Shown: piece after piece, positions 33,201-43,801 of the stretch
How the letters are laid out: every line of letters starts with the position of its first letter
Position numbering within the stretch: the first letter of the stretch is position 1
Source: Labyrinthula sp. Ha
Lineage: Eukaryota; Sar; Bigyra; Labyrinthulida; Labyrinthulaceae
Assembly: GCA_015227615.1 (NCBI GenBank)
Contig: JAALGZ010000031.1
Span: forward strand, 310,001-374,000
DNA: 64,000 nucleotides
Direction: 5' to 3'
Program-made: the position numbers and the translations under genes
The notes under the pieces: generated by a model
The model's input: only the letters and a program-made list of their open reading frames with translations
Databases searched by the model: none
Told to the model about the DNA's origin: nothing

Positions 33201-36200
33201 GTTATAGGCTACGTAGGTCTTGTTAATTAAGTTAATTTTTTACTTCTTGATTGTTGCTTAGTTGACGCAAATTAGTGTAAGATGAGTGGCGTGACTCTTC
33301 TGAAACAATTATCTTTGATTACTTGGAGTGTTGATATATCACTGTGTATAAGGTATTGAAGCCTTTAAGCCGTAGGATTTTACCTTAAAATGGGTGAGAA
33401 TACTCTTGCATTGCTCACTTTGACATCCTGTAACTTTCATTTACTCAGTTGAAGTTTAATTTTTTTCTGCGAATGAGTTCTACTATTCTCATGTAGCTTA
33501 GGTCCTAGCTGGAGCGAATTTATAGCATTTAAAGAAAGTCTAAGTCGATCTATTAATGTATCCTCTCGAATTTTTGTTATTAGAAGACGTCCTTACTTGA
33601 ACCAATTGATAAAAATAGCTTTAGGCAACCTAGTGAGACATCAAAAAATTGAGTATGCTGTTTTCTCTATAGTGGCTGACTACATTTTAAATACTTGTAT
33701 AGCAATATTTCATTGCCACACAATTGGTGCTACTTCACATAATGCTTCCTTGCTAATGCATAAGCACCGGGAACAACATATCATAAAAATTTGATATCTC
33801 AAAAACTGTTAAGGGTTATAACACGATACCTATGTCATTTTAAAGCTCACTTAAATCTCTTTTAATTTATTTATTTAAGTATCCGTATCCTCATAGGAAC
33901 TGATACTACACTACCTCACCATAGTTTCACAAGCCTAACCGAAAATACATGCTTTGAAAAGACCCCTGCTAACACACACAGACTGCATATAAGAGGGGCA
34001 AACTCCTATACATACATTTCTTTGCCAAGTACCCTTTCCTTACAGTTTGTTATCTTCTGTGGAGAATGTGTTAGATTCTCCGATCCCCAAACTCATAGAT
34101 CAGTTAATGGAGAAAACTTTGACTGATTATGAACACAGAATTAAACAAAATGTCCCCTTAGATATAAAACCACTTCAGTAAGGATATAGGAGATCAATTT
34201 GTTAAGAAAACTGTTATTATTTAGAGTAGCACTAATAAACAATGAATGAGAATAGTACCTGGAGCATGGAGTACCTTCTACAGATTCCACCTGCTCATAG
34301 GAATCATACCTGATAAGCTCTTCTTCAAAAACTTTTGACATTAGCAACTAAGTTGTTATCTGACAGGATTTAGGATGTAGAAATTGAGCTATGTTTCAAT
34401 CTATGAATGAAATTAAAGTCTAACATAGCTTTCAGAATACTGTTCTATTAATGTAGTAACAAGTGAAATTTTAGATTGGAAGCAAATTTAGTTAATCTCG
34501 ACCTCCTAAATTCTCTAACCCTGAATAATACAAGCAAAAATTAGAATCAGAAAGAAGTTACATCACCCTAAATGAAGCCGAACAACTCTTCCATACTGTT
34601 TATTTATAATATTTAGAGTCTTATATATACTCGCACTTTCTATTTCAACTCTCCCTCTTTTTAAGCTCGTAACACTTTTGAAAAAAACTACTCGATATAT
34701 TTAGGCCACATGAGGTATCCTTATAGCTTTATTTAAAACCTATCATGCTTAACATTAAAAAATTAAGTGCTCAAAATTACAGCTAGACATTGTTGAAACA
34801 AAAAAACAGCAAACCTGAATATTCAGGAAAGCTCAGACTTCTAAGCTCTTATCCAGACAATACAATCTACCTTGGTAGATATCAATTAAATCCCCTTTCC
34901 TTCTTATAACTGCTATCCTGTCTTGTAGTGATTGTCGCTGTTTATTATGTGACTAATATTAACTTAAAAAACTTCTTGGATTGATGTGCTATTAATTATT
35001 TAAAACAACGAGTAGAATTCAATTCATAGAACTTATTCTTATAATAGCATGTTTAGGAGATGCAAAACCTGAAAGCAAAACCTGAAAATCTAATTTCGAA
35101 AAATATTCACTAATGAAAGCTGAGAAACGTAAACTTAACGCTAAAATTAGAATCTCAAGAGGAAATCATATTAAAGCAAGTTTTGGAACCAGAAACTCTC
35201 GTTTATCGCTGTTCCAATATTCTTAGCACCAACTGGTAACTGGAAATCTTCTTGGATTGTGCAGTGTCGTCGCAAATGACCCAAAATCAAGGAGGAACAA
35301 CTGAAGTATAGCTCTCATTGCGGTGACAAGAAAGTTAAACTTGAAGCAGTAGGTTCGTTCTGAATGTCTAAATTAGCTTCTTAATACGGAAAATATTAAG
35401 TTTTAAGCACTTCATACTAATTAGATATTGTTAAGCTACCTCTGTAATATTTGAGTTTAGTCATTTAATAAAGACCCTTAAATAACCGCCCAGATTGCTT
35501 TTGCTCCAACTTGGGGTATTAAGCAGGAGTAAGAGAGAGAATGAAGAAAATAATTCCGCCACAGTACCAGAATGGCTGCAGAGTAATTCTGTTCGTTAAT
35601 CAGTGTTTAGAGGTGCTCTACGAGATCTCTTCTAGTGAAGAAAATGGGACTTGTCCTTCTCAGTCAAACTATTTGTTGTTTCAAACTTATCGGTTGTTTA
35701 TATATTACTTAAATTTTATTGGTTTTTCTGTGCTGGAGTGAACAAAACACTTTACACCGAGTACAATTCTATTTATCTATTTACTAACACTATTCTTATG
35801 AAATCATTACAGTCCTCAGATTTTTCTCATTCTTTATCAAGCGCTTACTGCAAAATTATAGATGAATTCACATAGATTTGTCATGCAAATTCTCAAGCCC
35901 TTTGGAAAAATAACTGTGAACTCATCTCAAAGGCGGTATGACCTATTCTTTTTATAATCCAAGGTAGCTCGAACAACTTTCCTTTGAAATTAAAGGTTTT
36001 TCAGAAAGAATTAGTTTCCAAGACAATTTACTCATCTCGATATTAGCTCTGCTGTGGCAGTGAGAGGGAAATAGTGGGCTAATAGCTTTCGGTAATTAGG
36101 AATTTTCATCAAGGGTCAAGTGATCTATTTCTCAGTGCCGTTCTCAGAGCTTTTCAGTTCTCACATAGAATTCTACAAAGATTTTTAAGTCACTCTTTAT

Positions 36201-36381
36201 CGTCTGAAATTTAATATAAAATTAAGTTTTAGATCTTTGTGAGAAATTATACTACGCCCATATTTGTGAGTATGTTGTTTCTATAAATATGTGTGCTATC
36301 TAAAAAACCCAAATATTCTCTTGGAAATAGATTTTTGGGAAGAACATTTTATTTTGGGCAATTCAAAAATGCAATTCGTTA
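30249..36381. other. Gene-poor interval, nothing recognised
   Basis: 6.1 kb of AT-rich sequence without a recognisable gene. Open stretches at 33597-33794, 34141-34347, 35541-35741 and 36296-36553 are 65-85 codons with no motif, and the last is the antisense shadow of the MscS gene's first exons. Nothing repeated or structured stands out. Confidence 0.4.
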
Positions 36382-38097
36382 ATGTCGAATGATAACAATT
36401 GTGAAGAGTTTGAATGCTACTTTGCTGGCGCCTGTGAAAACTGTTTGCTCTGGGTAAATTAACAAAAACTCTTAGTGTGTAGGGAGCAACGTGGCAGCAG
36501 TTGATTCTTGCGGGTTTGGTTTCTGCCTTGGTTCTAGTTACGTCCTGGCTCAACGCTCTTATCTTTCTTGTTGCGAAGCATTTGCTAAAAAAAAACAGTA
36601 TTCTGGCTGTGTTTCTTAAACATAGATAAAATCAGCTGGTTTGATACACTACATGAAAATATGGTTTTATGGTCAGAGTATTTTCTAAAGATATCCTTCA
36701 TTCGAATTGTATCTTTTTTTACCTTTACTTATCTTAGGGATATACTCTTCTAAACCTTCCAAAATCTGTTGACGACGTGTTCAAATACATATTTATTTTG
36801 CCTTTTTATATAATTTGGTTTAGTTCATTTTTCCTACTGATATTTAGGCTTATATGGATGAACAAGGCTTTTAATGCACGTAGTTTTGTTCTCTTCCTTC
36901 ATTATAAGTAACAATCATTATTCTTTTGGAGTTGAAGGAACGTCTAGATAGAGCTGAACCAGAAAACAGGATTGAAGAGCTGGGTATATTCCATGTGTTT
37001 ATTATTCCTAGAGAGATATCAAACACTATCCAGTGTTTATGAAGAAGGTGTTAGAGTTTTGAAATATGTTGTATTCTTACTAATCTGCCTCATTGCACTT
37101 GCTGCTACTGAAAGTCTTGATATTGTACAAATTCTCGAGGGAAGCTCCTTAATTGGCCTGGCTTTGGTGTTTGCTCTTCAACCTTGGTTAAGGAATATGG
37201 TAGGAGGAGTGTTTATTTTTGCAGACGCAAAGTATAAGTTGAACGATAGAATCAGGTTCTCTAATTTGCAAGGAAAAGTGTCAGAGGTCACCCTTCGATA
37301 TACAAGACTAACCAAACATGACAAAACAAGCGTTTTCATTCCGAACTCACGGGTCCTTGAGCAGCCAGTGGTGAATCTTAGTAGAAGAAAAACACGACTC
37401 CTACAAGTGAAAGTATCTGTGAAACCCAACGTAAGTGGTGAAAAACTCAGGGAAGCAGTGAAAAATATTGAATCGAGTGTAAAAGTATTGCATCCCAGTT
37501 TTACAAGTCATTATTCAAATCAAAAACTTGATGAAGATGAAAATGGCTTTACTCAACCTATGTACAAAACTTCCAACCCTGCAAATCAGTATATGCTAGA
37601 TATTAACGAAGCAGGTGGAGAAAATAAGGGACTGCACACAACACAGAATATTAGGGAGGCAAAGAAGCAGAGATACTTGTCAAAAGAAAATACAATACAA
37701 CCAGAAATCTTTGTTGGACTTTCTGGATGGTATGAGATTCTTGTGTCTGCTACTATTTTAGGTTCTACGCATAAAAAGAACACCTCTAGTCACTTCTTGA
37801 TACCTTCACGGCTACAAAATTTAGATCACGAAGAAATTGCCGATGACAACTCTTACATTAAGTTTCGCACAGAAATATTTCTTCGAGTAAAAGAAATTTT
37901 GGAGGAGATGGATTTAGAAATCATCAAACACCACTCCACATTAGATAGTATTACTGATGATTCGACTAGCTTTAAGGTTTTGTTTTTGTTTTATTCATAT
38001 TATGTAGGAATTTCGAAAACTAGACAATATGTTATCTGAAGATGATGTTGACAATGCTATCGTGACTACAGCGTTTTTTACCAATAATATTCAATAG
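36382..38097 (+). CDS. MscS-like mechanosensitive channel, seven exons with 28-31-nt introns
   Basis: Exons: 36382-36453, 36483-36597, 36626-36708, 36738-36879, 36909-36983, 37012-37976, 38008-38097. Introns are 29, 28, 29, 29, 28 and 31 nt, all GT-AG. Spliced length is 1,542 nt, giving 513 aa from the ATG (MSNDNN) to TAG. Features: transmembrane helices at about 26-50 and 90-125, another at 180-195, then the pore helix GSSLIGLALVFALQPWLRNMVGGVF (about 206-230, MscS TM3-like), and a beta domain with GKVSEVTLRYTRL, FIPNSRVLEQPVVNLSR. A long cytoplasmic C-terminal region follows. In the family the channel opens under membrane tension and releases osmolytes. Ignoring the introns, only the pore and C-terminal exon looks like an ORF. 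The homologous core is in the right order across all splices. The gene converges on the unknown gene ending at 38176. Confidence 0.88.
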
Positions 38098-38175
38098 AAT
38101 TGCAATAACATAATACTAGGATATGTTGTAAACTCCTCTTTGCACTTCGAAAATTGTGCTATGTGAAACTTTTAT

Positions 38176-39099
38176 TTATCCGTGGTATCGTTTTCTTTTT
38201 ATGCTTTCTGTTGTATTTCTCTTGCTCTCTATTAAACCTCTACTTCTATTTTTAAGATGGAGTGGCAACCTTTTCCTCTTATATGGTACAATACTTGCTC
38301 TACCTGAAACTGCTCCACAACTAAAAGTGAGTCTAAGTTTTTTTTCTTTCAAGGAGTTTACTTCTTTAAATGATGATTTCTTGTTGATATTTTGCCACTT
38401 ATGTTCTAATAATATCCTTTTCCACGCTTCAAAGATGGAGGCTATTGTTCTCTTATTATATGTTAATACCTGTTCATAATTCAGGATATAGCACTTTAAC
38501 TTGTCTTGCTCAAAACTTATACCTATCGCCAATCTTATTAAGAGCTTTTTTATTAAGATTCTATATCCAAATCTTAGTCTAGCATCAAACTTTTCGCCGC
38601 CCATTGCTAAATCCAAATGTTTTTCAAAGTTTCGAAGTAGAAACACATCAATTCTTAGCCGGTATTTCTCACAGTAGTAATGATTTGTAGTTGGTCTATT
38701 ATCTGGTTCTCCTTCTGCGCCATGCCTAGACAGGAAACGAGAAAAAAAAATGTTTTCAAGCGCGCATAAGACATAGGAACGAGTATGCCAATTTACCGTG
38801 ATCTCATTTCTTTCCTCTTCTCGGAGCTCTATGTCACCATTCTCTTTTAGTCCCTCAAGCATCTCTTGCTTAAGTACTGGGTTCATTGTGTCGCAGCCTT
38901 TTGGAAGTTTAAGAAGCTCCTCATCTTCAGGTTGCTCTACAGTTGTTTCGTCATCAAGAAAGCCAGTATCTTCAGATGGAAGTGATGTTTCCTCCTCTTC
39001 AGAGTTTCCTCCATATGTTTCGCTCTTATCATAGCTGGGTCTGTACAAAGACTCCAATGACCAAAACACGCTTTCTATTGATTGTTCCATTCCTTTCAT
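38176..39099 (-). CDS. Unknown acidic protein, divergent neighbour of MAEA/Gid9
   Basis: A 307-codon ORF from the ATG at 39099. Residues 25-75 are very acidic (SEEEETSLPSED, EQPEDEELL). Residues 95-240 look folded and helical (NWHTRSYVLCALENIFF, YRLRIDVFLLRNFEKHLDLAM, FEAWKRILLEHKW). I recognise no family. The last about 60 residues (after SSFKE) read like noncoding sequence. A 29-nt GTA...TAG intron at 38333-38361 would instead end the protein at 38321 with ETHF, giving about 249 aa, and I slightly prefer that. The unspliced stop at 38176 overlaps an AATAAA. Its start is 187 bp from the MAEA/Gid9 start, so the two probably share a bidirectional promoter. Confidence 0.6.
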   Translation of the reverse strand: MKGMEQSIESVFWSLESLYRPSYDKSETYGGNSEEEETSLPSEDTGFLDDETTVEQPEDEELLKLPKGCDTMNPVLKQEMLEGLKENGDIELREEERNEITVNWHTRSYVLCALENIFFSRFLSRHGAEGEPDNRPTTNHYYCEKYRLRIDVFLLRNFEKHLDLAMGGEKFDARLRFGYRILIKKLLIRLAIGISFEQDKLKCYILNYEQVLTYNKRTIASIFEAWKRILLEHKWQNINKKSSFKEVNSLKEKKLRLTFSCGAVSGRASIVPYKRKRLPLHLKNRSRGLIESKRNTTESIKRKRYHG

Positions 39100-39285
39100 T
39101 AGCGTCAGATTCTTTCCTTACTATAACCGAACCTCTTTGAAGAAAAGAAATATTTAAACGCTTTTTTATCAAATACGTTGTTTAACTCATACATTAACTG
39201 TTATTTAACTCTATTTACCTTCGTTCTTGATCGTTAAAATGTCATTGCAGAATATTCATTTTATAGAAATAGATTGAAGCTGAAG

Positions 39286-40654
39286 ATGAAATTTCCGAAA
39301 GTAAATGCTTCAACTATCTTTCTCGATGAACTGTATATTGCAGAAACTGAAAAGACAAAATTAATGAATAAAGTAATTGAAAATACAGAAAAGTTATTTG
39401 TTGGGGTTTCGGACAGGCTGGAAACAAAGTTTAAGGTACAGAAGCCTGTTCCTAACTTTTAGAATCAAGAAGATATAAAATGGGAAACAATAGTTGCAAA
39501 CCTGGAAAAACTGCAAAAGTTCATGCGCCGTTCGAACTCAGTTCTTATCTCAAAGGGTATTTTTTTGTTATTGTGCTATCCTAGCAAAACCTATTGAGTT
39601 TGGACGGAACACTATAAAGAATGAGATTAAAAACCTTACTAGATTTGCTATCATGGATTATCTCACAAGGTAAAGTTCCATCACTTAATTTTTATTCCAT
39701 AGGAATAGCCTTTCTACTGTCTGTGAAATGCTTATGAATGAGATAGCCTGGAATATTCCTGATAGTAAGACTTCCTTAACTTGTTTTGCAACATTCAGAG
39801 AAAGTAAAGCTGCTTTAATGAGCTTAGAGCTAAAACCCTTGATTAAGTGGTGTGAATCTAGAATATCTGTTTCACCACAAGTGATTCAGCCCCTTGCATT
39901 TGGTCTTCACTCCTCTCAATTCCTTGTTTTTCTAAGAGATGATCCCATCAAAGCTATAGAATATGCTAGAAGGAATCTGTCTTGTTTCATTTCTGGGAAC
40001 TTTGAAAAGCTCAAGAATCTGAGTTTCGTGTTAGCAAAAAGTACAGTTTTCTTACCATTTCATTTTCAGAGAATAATAAAGGAACAAAACGTAAACGTAA
40101 TACTATACGTTGCTTAAATGTCTTAGGCTCTGGAGACGAAAACAATGAGTTAGTCGAAACTTTTGAAAAGGTACATCGAGAATACTTCAATCTACCTAAA
40201 ACTTCTATGTTTTCTGTATTACTTCAAGTTGGTCTAACTGCACTGAAGTCCAAAAAAGTATCTTTTTCTCTTTAATAACTTTAGTGCGGATCACCAACTA
40301 CCGATTCAAAAAACTGTCTTGCGTGTCGACCTCTTTTTAAACGTATAGTTCTTGAATATTTAATGTATAGAAGTTACAAAGGACCTTCCCGTTGCCCATG
40401 AAACACAAACGCATTTAATCTGTCGCTTAACGTACTGTTTTATTTTTGTTTTTACCTAGTGGGGAACCAATGGATGAAAATAACCCACCTTTAGCTCTTC
40501 CAAATGGTCAAATATTTTCGGAAAGGGGAGTACGAACTTTGGAATTGCCGAATAGGAAAATTAAATGTCCGGTATTCATATTTCTTATTTTTAATCGTAG
40601 GTCACGAACAAAGAATATCGAGTGAATGAACTTAGGTACGTATACATACTATAA
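39286..40654 (+). CDS. MAEA/Gid9-type subunit of the GID/CTLH E3 ubiquitin ligase, nine exons
   Basis: Exons: 39286-39435, 39463-39556, 39585-39669, 39703-40040, 40070-40257, 40285-40342, 40371-40431, 40460-40571, 40601-40654. Introns are 27, 28, 33, 29, 27, 28, 28 and 29 nt, all GT-AG. The product is 379 aa (human MAEA 396). N-terminal FPKVNASTIFLDELY parallels the MAEA start. The CTLH/CRA region (about 135-285) has LELKPLIKWCES, LAFGLHSSQFLVFLRDDPIKAIEYARRNL and LQVGLTALKSKK. The degenerate RING has C296/C299, LPVAH (311-314), LIC (320-322), GEPMDENNPPLALPNG (326-341) and KCP (360-362). The cysteine that follows AH in human MAEA is Glu315 here. With RMND5/Gid2 the family forms the catalytic module that ubiquitinates metabolic enzymes. 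It ends 52 bp from the convergent 7TM-RGS gene. Confidence 0.93.
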
Positions 40655-40706
40655 AATATTTTACACAATTGACGCGATACTAAAAAACTAAAAAGACAGA
40701 ACTAGT

Positions 40707-42137
40707 CTACAATGTGACAATATCAGCACCTGGTGCATTAACTCCATATAGCTCTCTGAATTGAGAAGTTTTTTCAAATCGTGAAAACGTATCAAAAGAC
40801 ATTAGATTATAGACCTCCTTTATTGCTTCAGAAAACAAATCTGGAGGGGGACTAGGACTTTCCATGAAAGTCCTGACTATTTGCTCCCTCATTTGGTAGC
40901 TTATGTTTATTTTCGCTGTGCCTGTTTCCTTTCCCTTGAGATCTTGGATCCAGCGCGAAATAATATTCCTGGCTTTCTTTTTCTTGTCACCGACAGCTGC
41001 GAGAGCATAATCAGCTTGCCACTTGGTTGCCGTGAGGTAAAAATTCAGATTCTCTACAGAAAACTCATAGACAACATGTGCACGAAATAGTTTTTCTCCC
41101 AGCTGGGTTTCCAAGACATTTTTCAACTTAATGCTACTTTCTTCTCTCATGACTTCGTATTGAAATATAGCTCTAAGGGGATAAACAAGCAATAAGAACA
41201 TCAAAGTTGTAAACGACAAGTCAACAGTTAGGCTATATGGAGATATTTCGTATTCTTCTGTATCAGCTAAAGGTATTTTTTGTTCAAATAAGAATCTAAT
41301 AATCGTAGGTAAAAAAGGAAAGGCAAGGCACAACTTCGTCTCAAAAAACACTTGACTTGGATCAGGGATTTCTCTTGTTTTGATATGAATGATTAACGAT
41401 GCGATTAAAGATAAAATCATAAACACAGTGTAGAAAATAAAAACTCCAGTTTCAAAATTGTAATATAAGCTGAAACAACCCTCGCCACTATTACAAAGCA
41501 ACTTGCCAATAAATAATGAGCTCAAAACTACTACTATTACCCCAATTCCACACTGAAGCTGGGCACCTTTTTCACTAAGAGAAAATTTGAGCTTTTTAAG
41601 ATAGAGTTGCTCAGGAGTCAACTCTGATGCTGAGGACTCAGTAATTATATCACCCTTTGAATTCCCTGTAGTTGTTCTTGTTCTATGAACTGTTAACAAC
41701 CGAACTTTGTCCGAATAAAATTTCTTAGCTTCCTTTGAAAATTGTTCTGAGGAAAGCACGTTGTATCTCAAAAATGTATACCACTTATAAAGCCTCCAAC
41801 AAGCTCCAAATTGAAGCAAACTGGGGGCAGAGAAAGCAATAGTATTGAACAGGACACAACCTAAACTCTCACTTACTTTAGGAAATATCAAAGTCACGGG
41901 ACCGTACACCAGGTACATTACCCAAGCTAGGTAAAGAACAAGTGCGTTAGGGACACCGCGAAAGTTTAGGCCCAGGTAGTTACTCTTCCCATACCTGCAC
42001 CAAAGGAAGAAAGTGCTTGTGAGCACGAAGCTGTGAACAACCAAAATGCAAACTTCTGTAAGTCGAAACCACTTTGCAGCTTTAAGCTGTTCAAGGCATT
42101 CAGGATCTTCTTCTTGATATTCCGTGCTATTGTACAT
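40707..42137 (-). CDS. Seven-transmembrane RGS protein (paralogue 2)
   Basis: A 476-aa intronless protein collinear with the one at 28824-30248. Seven hydrophobic segments lie in about 25-330 (VCILVVHSFVLTSTFFLWC, VLYLAWVMYLVYGPVTLIF, CGIGVIVVVLSSLFIGKLLC). An RGS domain at about 338-468 has LGEKLFRAHVVYEFSVENLNFYLTATKW, ARNIISRWIQDLKGKETGTAKINISYQMREQIV, LFSEAIKEVYNLMSFDTFSRFE. Conserved between the paralogues are NFRGVPNALVLYL/RFRGIPNVMVLYL and QLKAAKWF/DLQTQKWF at the N-terminus, so both starts are right. Presumed role: receptor-linked GTPase activation of a G-alpha subunit at the membrane. Codon usage is more balanced than in paralogue 1. It is the last member of the 36.4-42.1 kb cluster. 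Confidence 0.9.
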   Translation of the reverse strand: MYNSTEYQEEDPECLEQLKAAKWFRLTEVCILVVHSFVLTSTFFLWCRYGKSNYLGLNFRGVPNALVLYLAWVMYLVYGPVTLIFPKVSESLGCVLFNTIAFSAPSLLQFGACWRLYKWYTFLRYNVLSSEQFSKEAKKFYSDKVRLLTVHRTRTTTGNSKGDIITESSASELTPEQLYLKKLKFSLSEKGAQLQCGIGVIVVVLSSLFIGKLLCNSGEGCFSLYYNFETGVFIFYTVFMILSLIASLIIHIKTREIPDPSQVFFETKLCLAFPFLPTIIRFLFEQKIPLADTEEYEISPYSLTVDLSFTTLMFLLLVYPLRAIFQYEVMREESSIKLKNVLETQLGEKLFRAHVVYEFSVENLNFYLTATKWQADYALAAVGDKKKKARNIISRWIQDLKGKETGTAKINISYQMREQIVRTFMESPSPPPDLFSEAIKEVYNLMSFDTFSRFEKTSQFRELYGVNAPGADIVTL

Positions 42138-43801
42138 TATGGAGATCAGATAGGTGTAACGCTCTAAATTATTTCTTTTTTATCTGTTTCGTTTTCGTTT
42201 TCTTCTGTGTTTACAGTTTTGTGAAACCTGTTTCGTAAATTATCTCGTCTCAGTCGATTTTTGCTTCATTTTTTGAAACTAATATCTCGAATCTCATTTA
42301 ATAAATATTCAATGTTGCATACCCATAGAAAGGAGATTCAGATATTAGATATAGAGAAAGAAAAGTTGTCAAAGCAACATGGAGTACCAAATAAAAAGTA
42401 GCCACAATAATTGATACGAAAACTTCAAACCATAGCCCTACATTTTTTAAAACTTTACATGTTGCTCTTAAGTACCACAATTGTTTGCTTATTGGTTTCA
42501 CATTTACTTAGTATTTGTGTCTCCTTATCCCTCGTACTGCATGCCCGAATCCTTTCATGTAAAACTAATTTAATAGATTATAAGTATCAATACTTGGTTT
42601 CAGAAAAAGTAAGCTGTGTTCAATAGGCATCATATAGGAAGAGACTGATGTTCAAGAATAATATGTTTCAAACGTAAGAAGCATATTTCCTCCACGGTGT
42701 GTAGAACCAGAAACTCCAAAAAATATAAAACTATTTTATTGCCTAAGTATTTGAGAGCATTGCAAGTTTTGAAATAATTCTATTTCCCCAAGTTTACTGT
42801 CTTCACAAACAATTTGTCTTCTTAACTGTCTTTCCTCGAACCTATTTTGAAACAACACAAACCAAAAATAAATATAAATCCTTCCATGAAATATGAAAGA
42901 CATTAAAATCTCTTATTCTTCATAGATTAAGAAATAAAAAGAATAATAAATTTTAAAATGTTCAGTTAAAGCAAAAACTTGTAGAAACTTCAATTCACCT
43001 TATCTCTACGAGAGTTGGGGATATTGAGCACAGAAAAATTGCTAAGGTTACCTACAGGTTTGAAGATGTAACTTAATTAAATATTTGTAAATGTGGCTTA
43101 AACCTATTGTAAGAAACTTTAAGAAATAGCTAAGGCTCTAATTACTAGCTTTAAGTCATTCTAGGACGAAAAAATATCGAATAAGGTTTCCTAATAGTTC
43201 TTCTTTAGGCTGTAAAGAGCAATAACTACAGTGTTCTCCCTAACGCGCTAGAGGAAACCCAGCCGTTTAAGTAATTTATTAGCTAAATCAAGAAATACAG
43301 ATGAAAATTCGTAATTAGCCCACAGGAATTTACAATTGTGTCCTTCTGATTTCCTGTTCGATCTTGGGAAGACGGTAAAACCTGTTTCAAGATCAGGACA
43401 GAATTCTTAGTGGCTTTTACAGGTCCAGCCGTTTGATTTGGTATTCTTATCCTGGATTCCTCACTTGACAGCTTTGTAGTTTTTCAAATTGTCACATTAA
43501 CGGGTAAGATACAACTTTCTCTTGCAATGTTATTTTGTGTGAATCAAACATATGCTATACACAACAATTGGAAATAAATTATTCATGATCCTGTAGCCCT
43601 AGATAGGTTCCTGAATATGATCTACTAGTTGTCTTTAGTTAAAATTATGTTTGTCTGATTGTGCTCAAGACAGAGTAGACACTTAGTGACATTGGCAAAG
43701 TGGAAATTATTTTTTTTATTTTGCTGACACTTCTCGTAGGGATGCCCTGATAAATTAATAGGTCTCGGGTTCTCTCGTGTTAACAGAAGTTGTCTGAACA
43801 C
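42138..43801. other. No gene recognised
   Basis: The 5-prime flank of the 7TM-RGS gene followed by AT-rich noncoding sequence. Opposite-strand open stretches of 67 and 71 codons at 42298-42626 overlap each other and show no motif. Confidence 0.4.

Noticed and set aside
38442-38469. 28-nt GTA...TAG intron candidate on the minus strand inside the unknown acidic gene
   Set aside because: Removing it leads to a stop within about a dozen codons, while the unspliced frame continues with protein-like sequence.
28824-42137. Alternative genetic code (ciliate-like) suggested by the tiny introns
   Set aside because: TAA, TAG and TGA all terminate well-supported genes here (SulP, MscS, 7TM-RGS 1), so a standard code fits.
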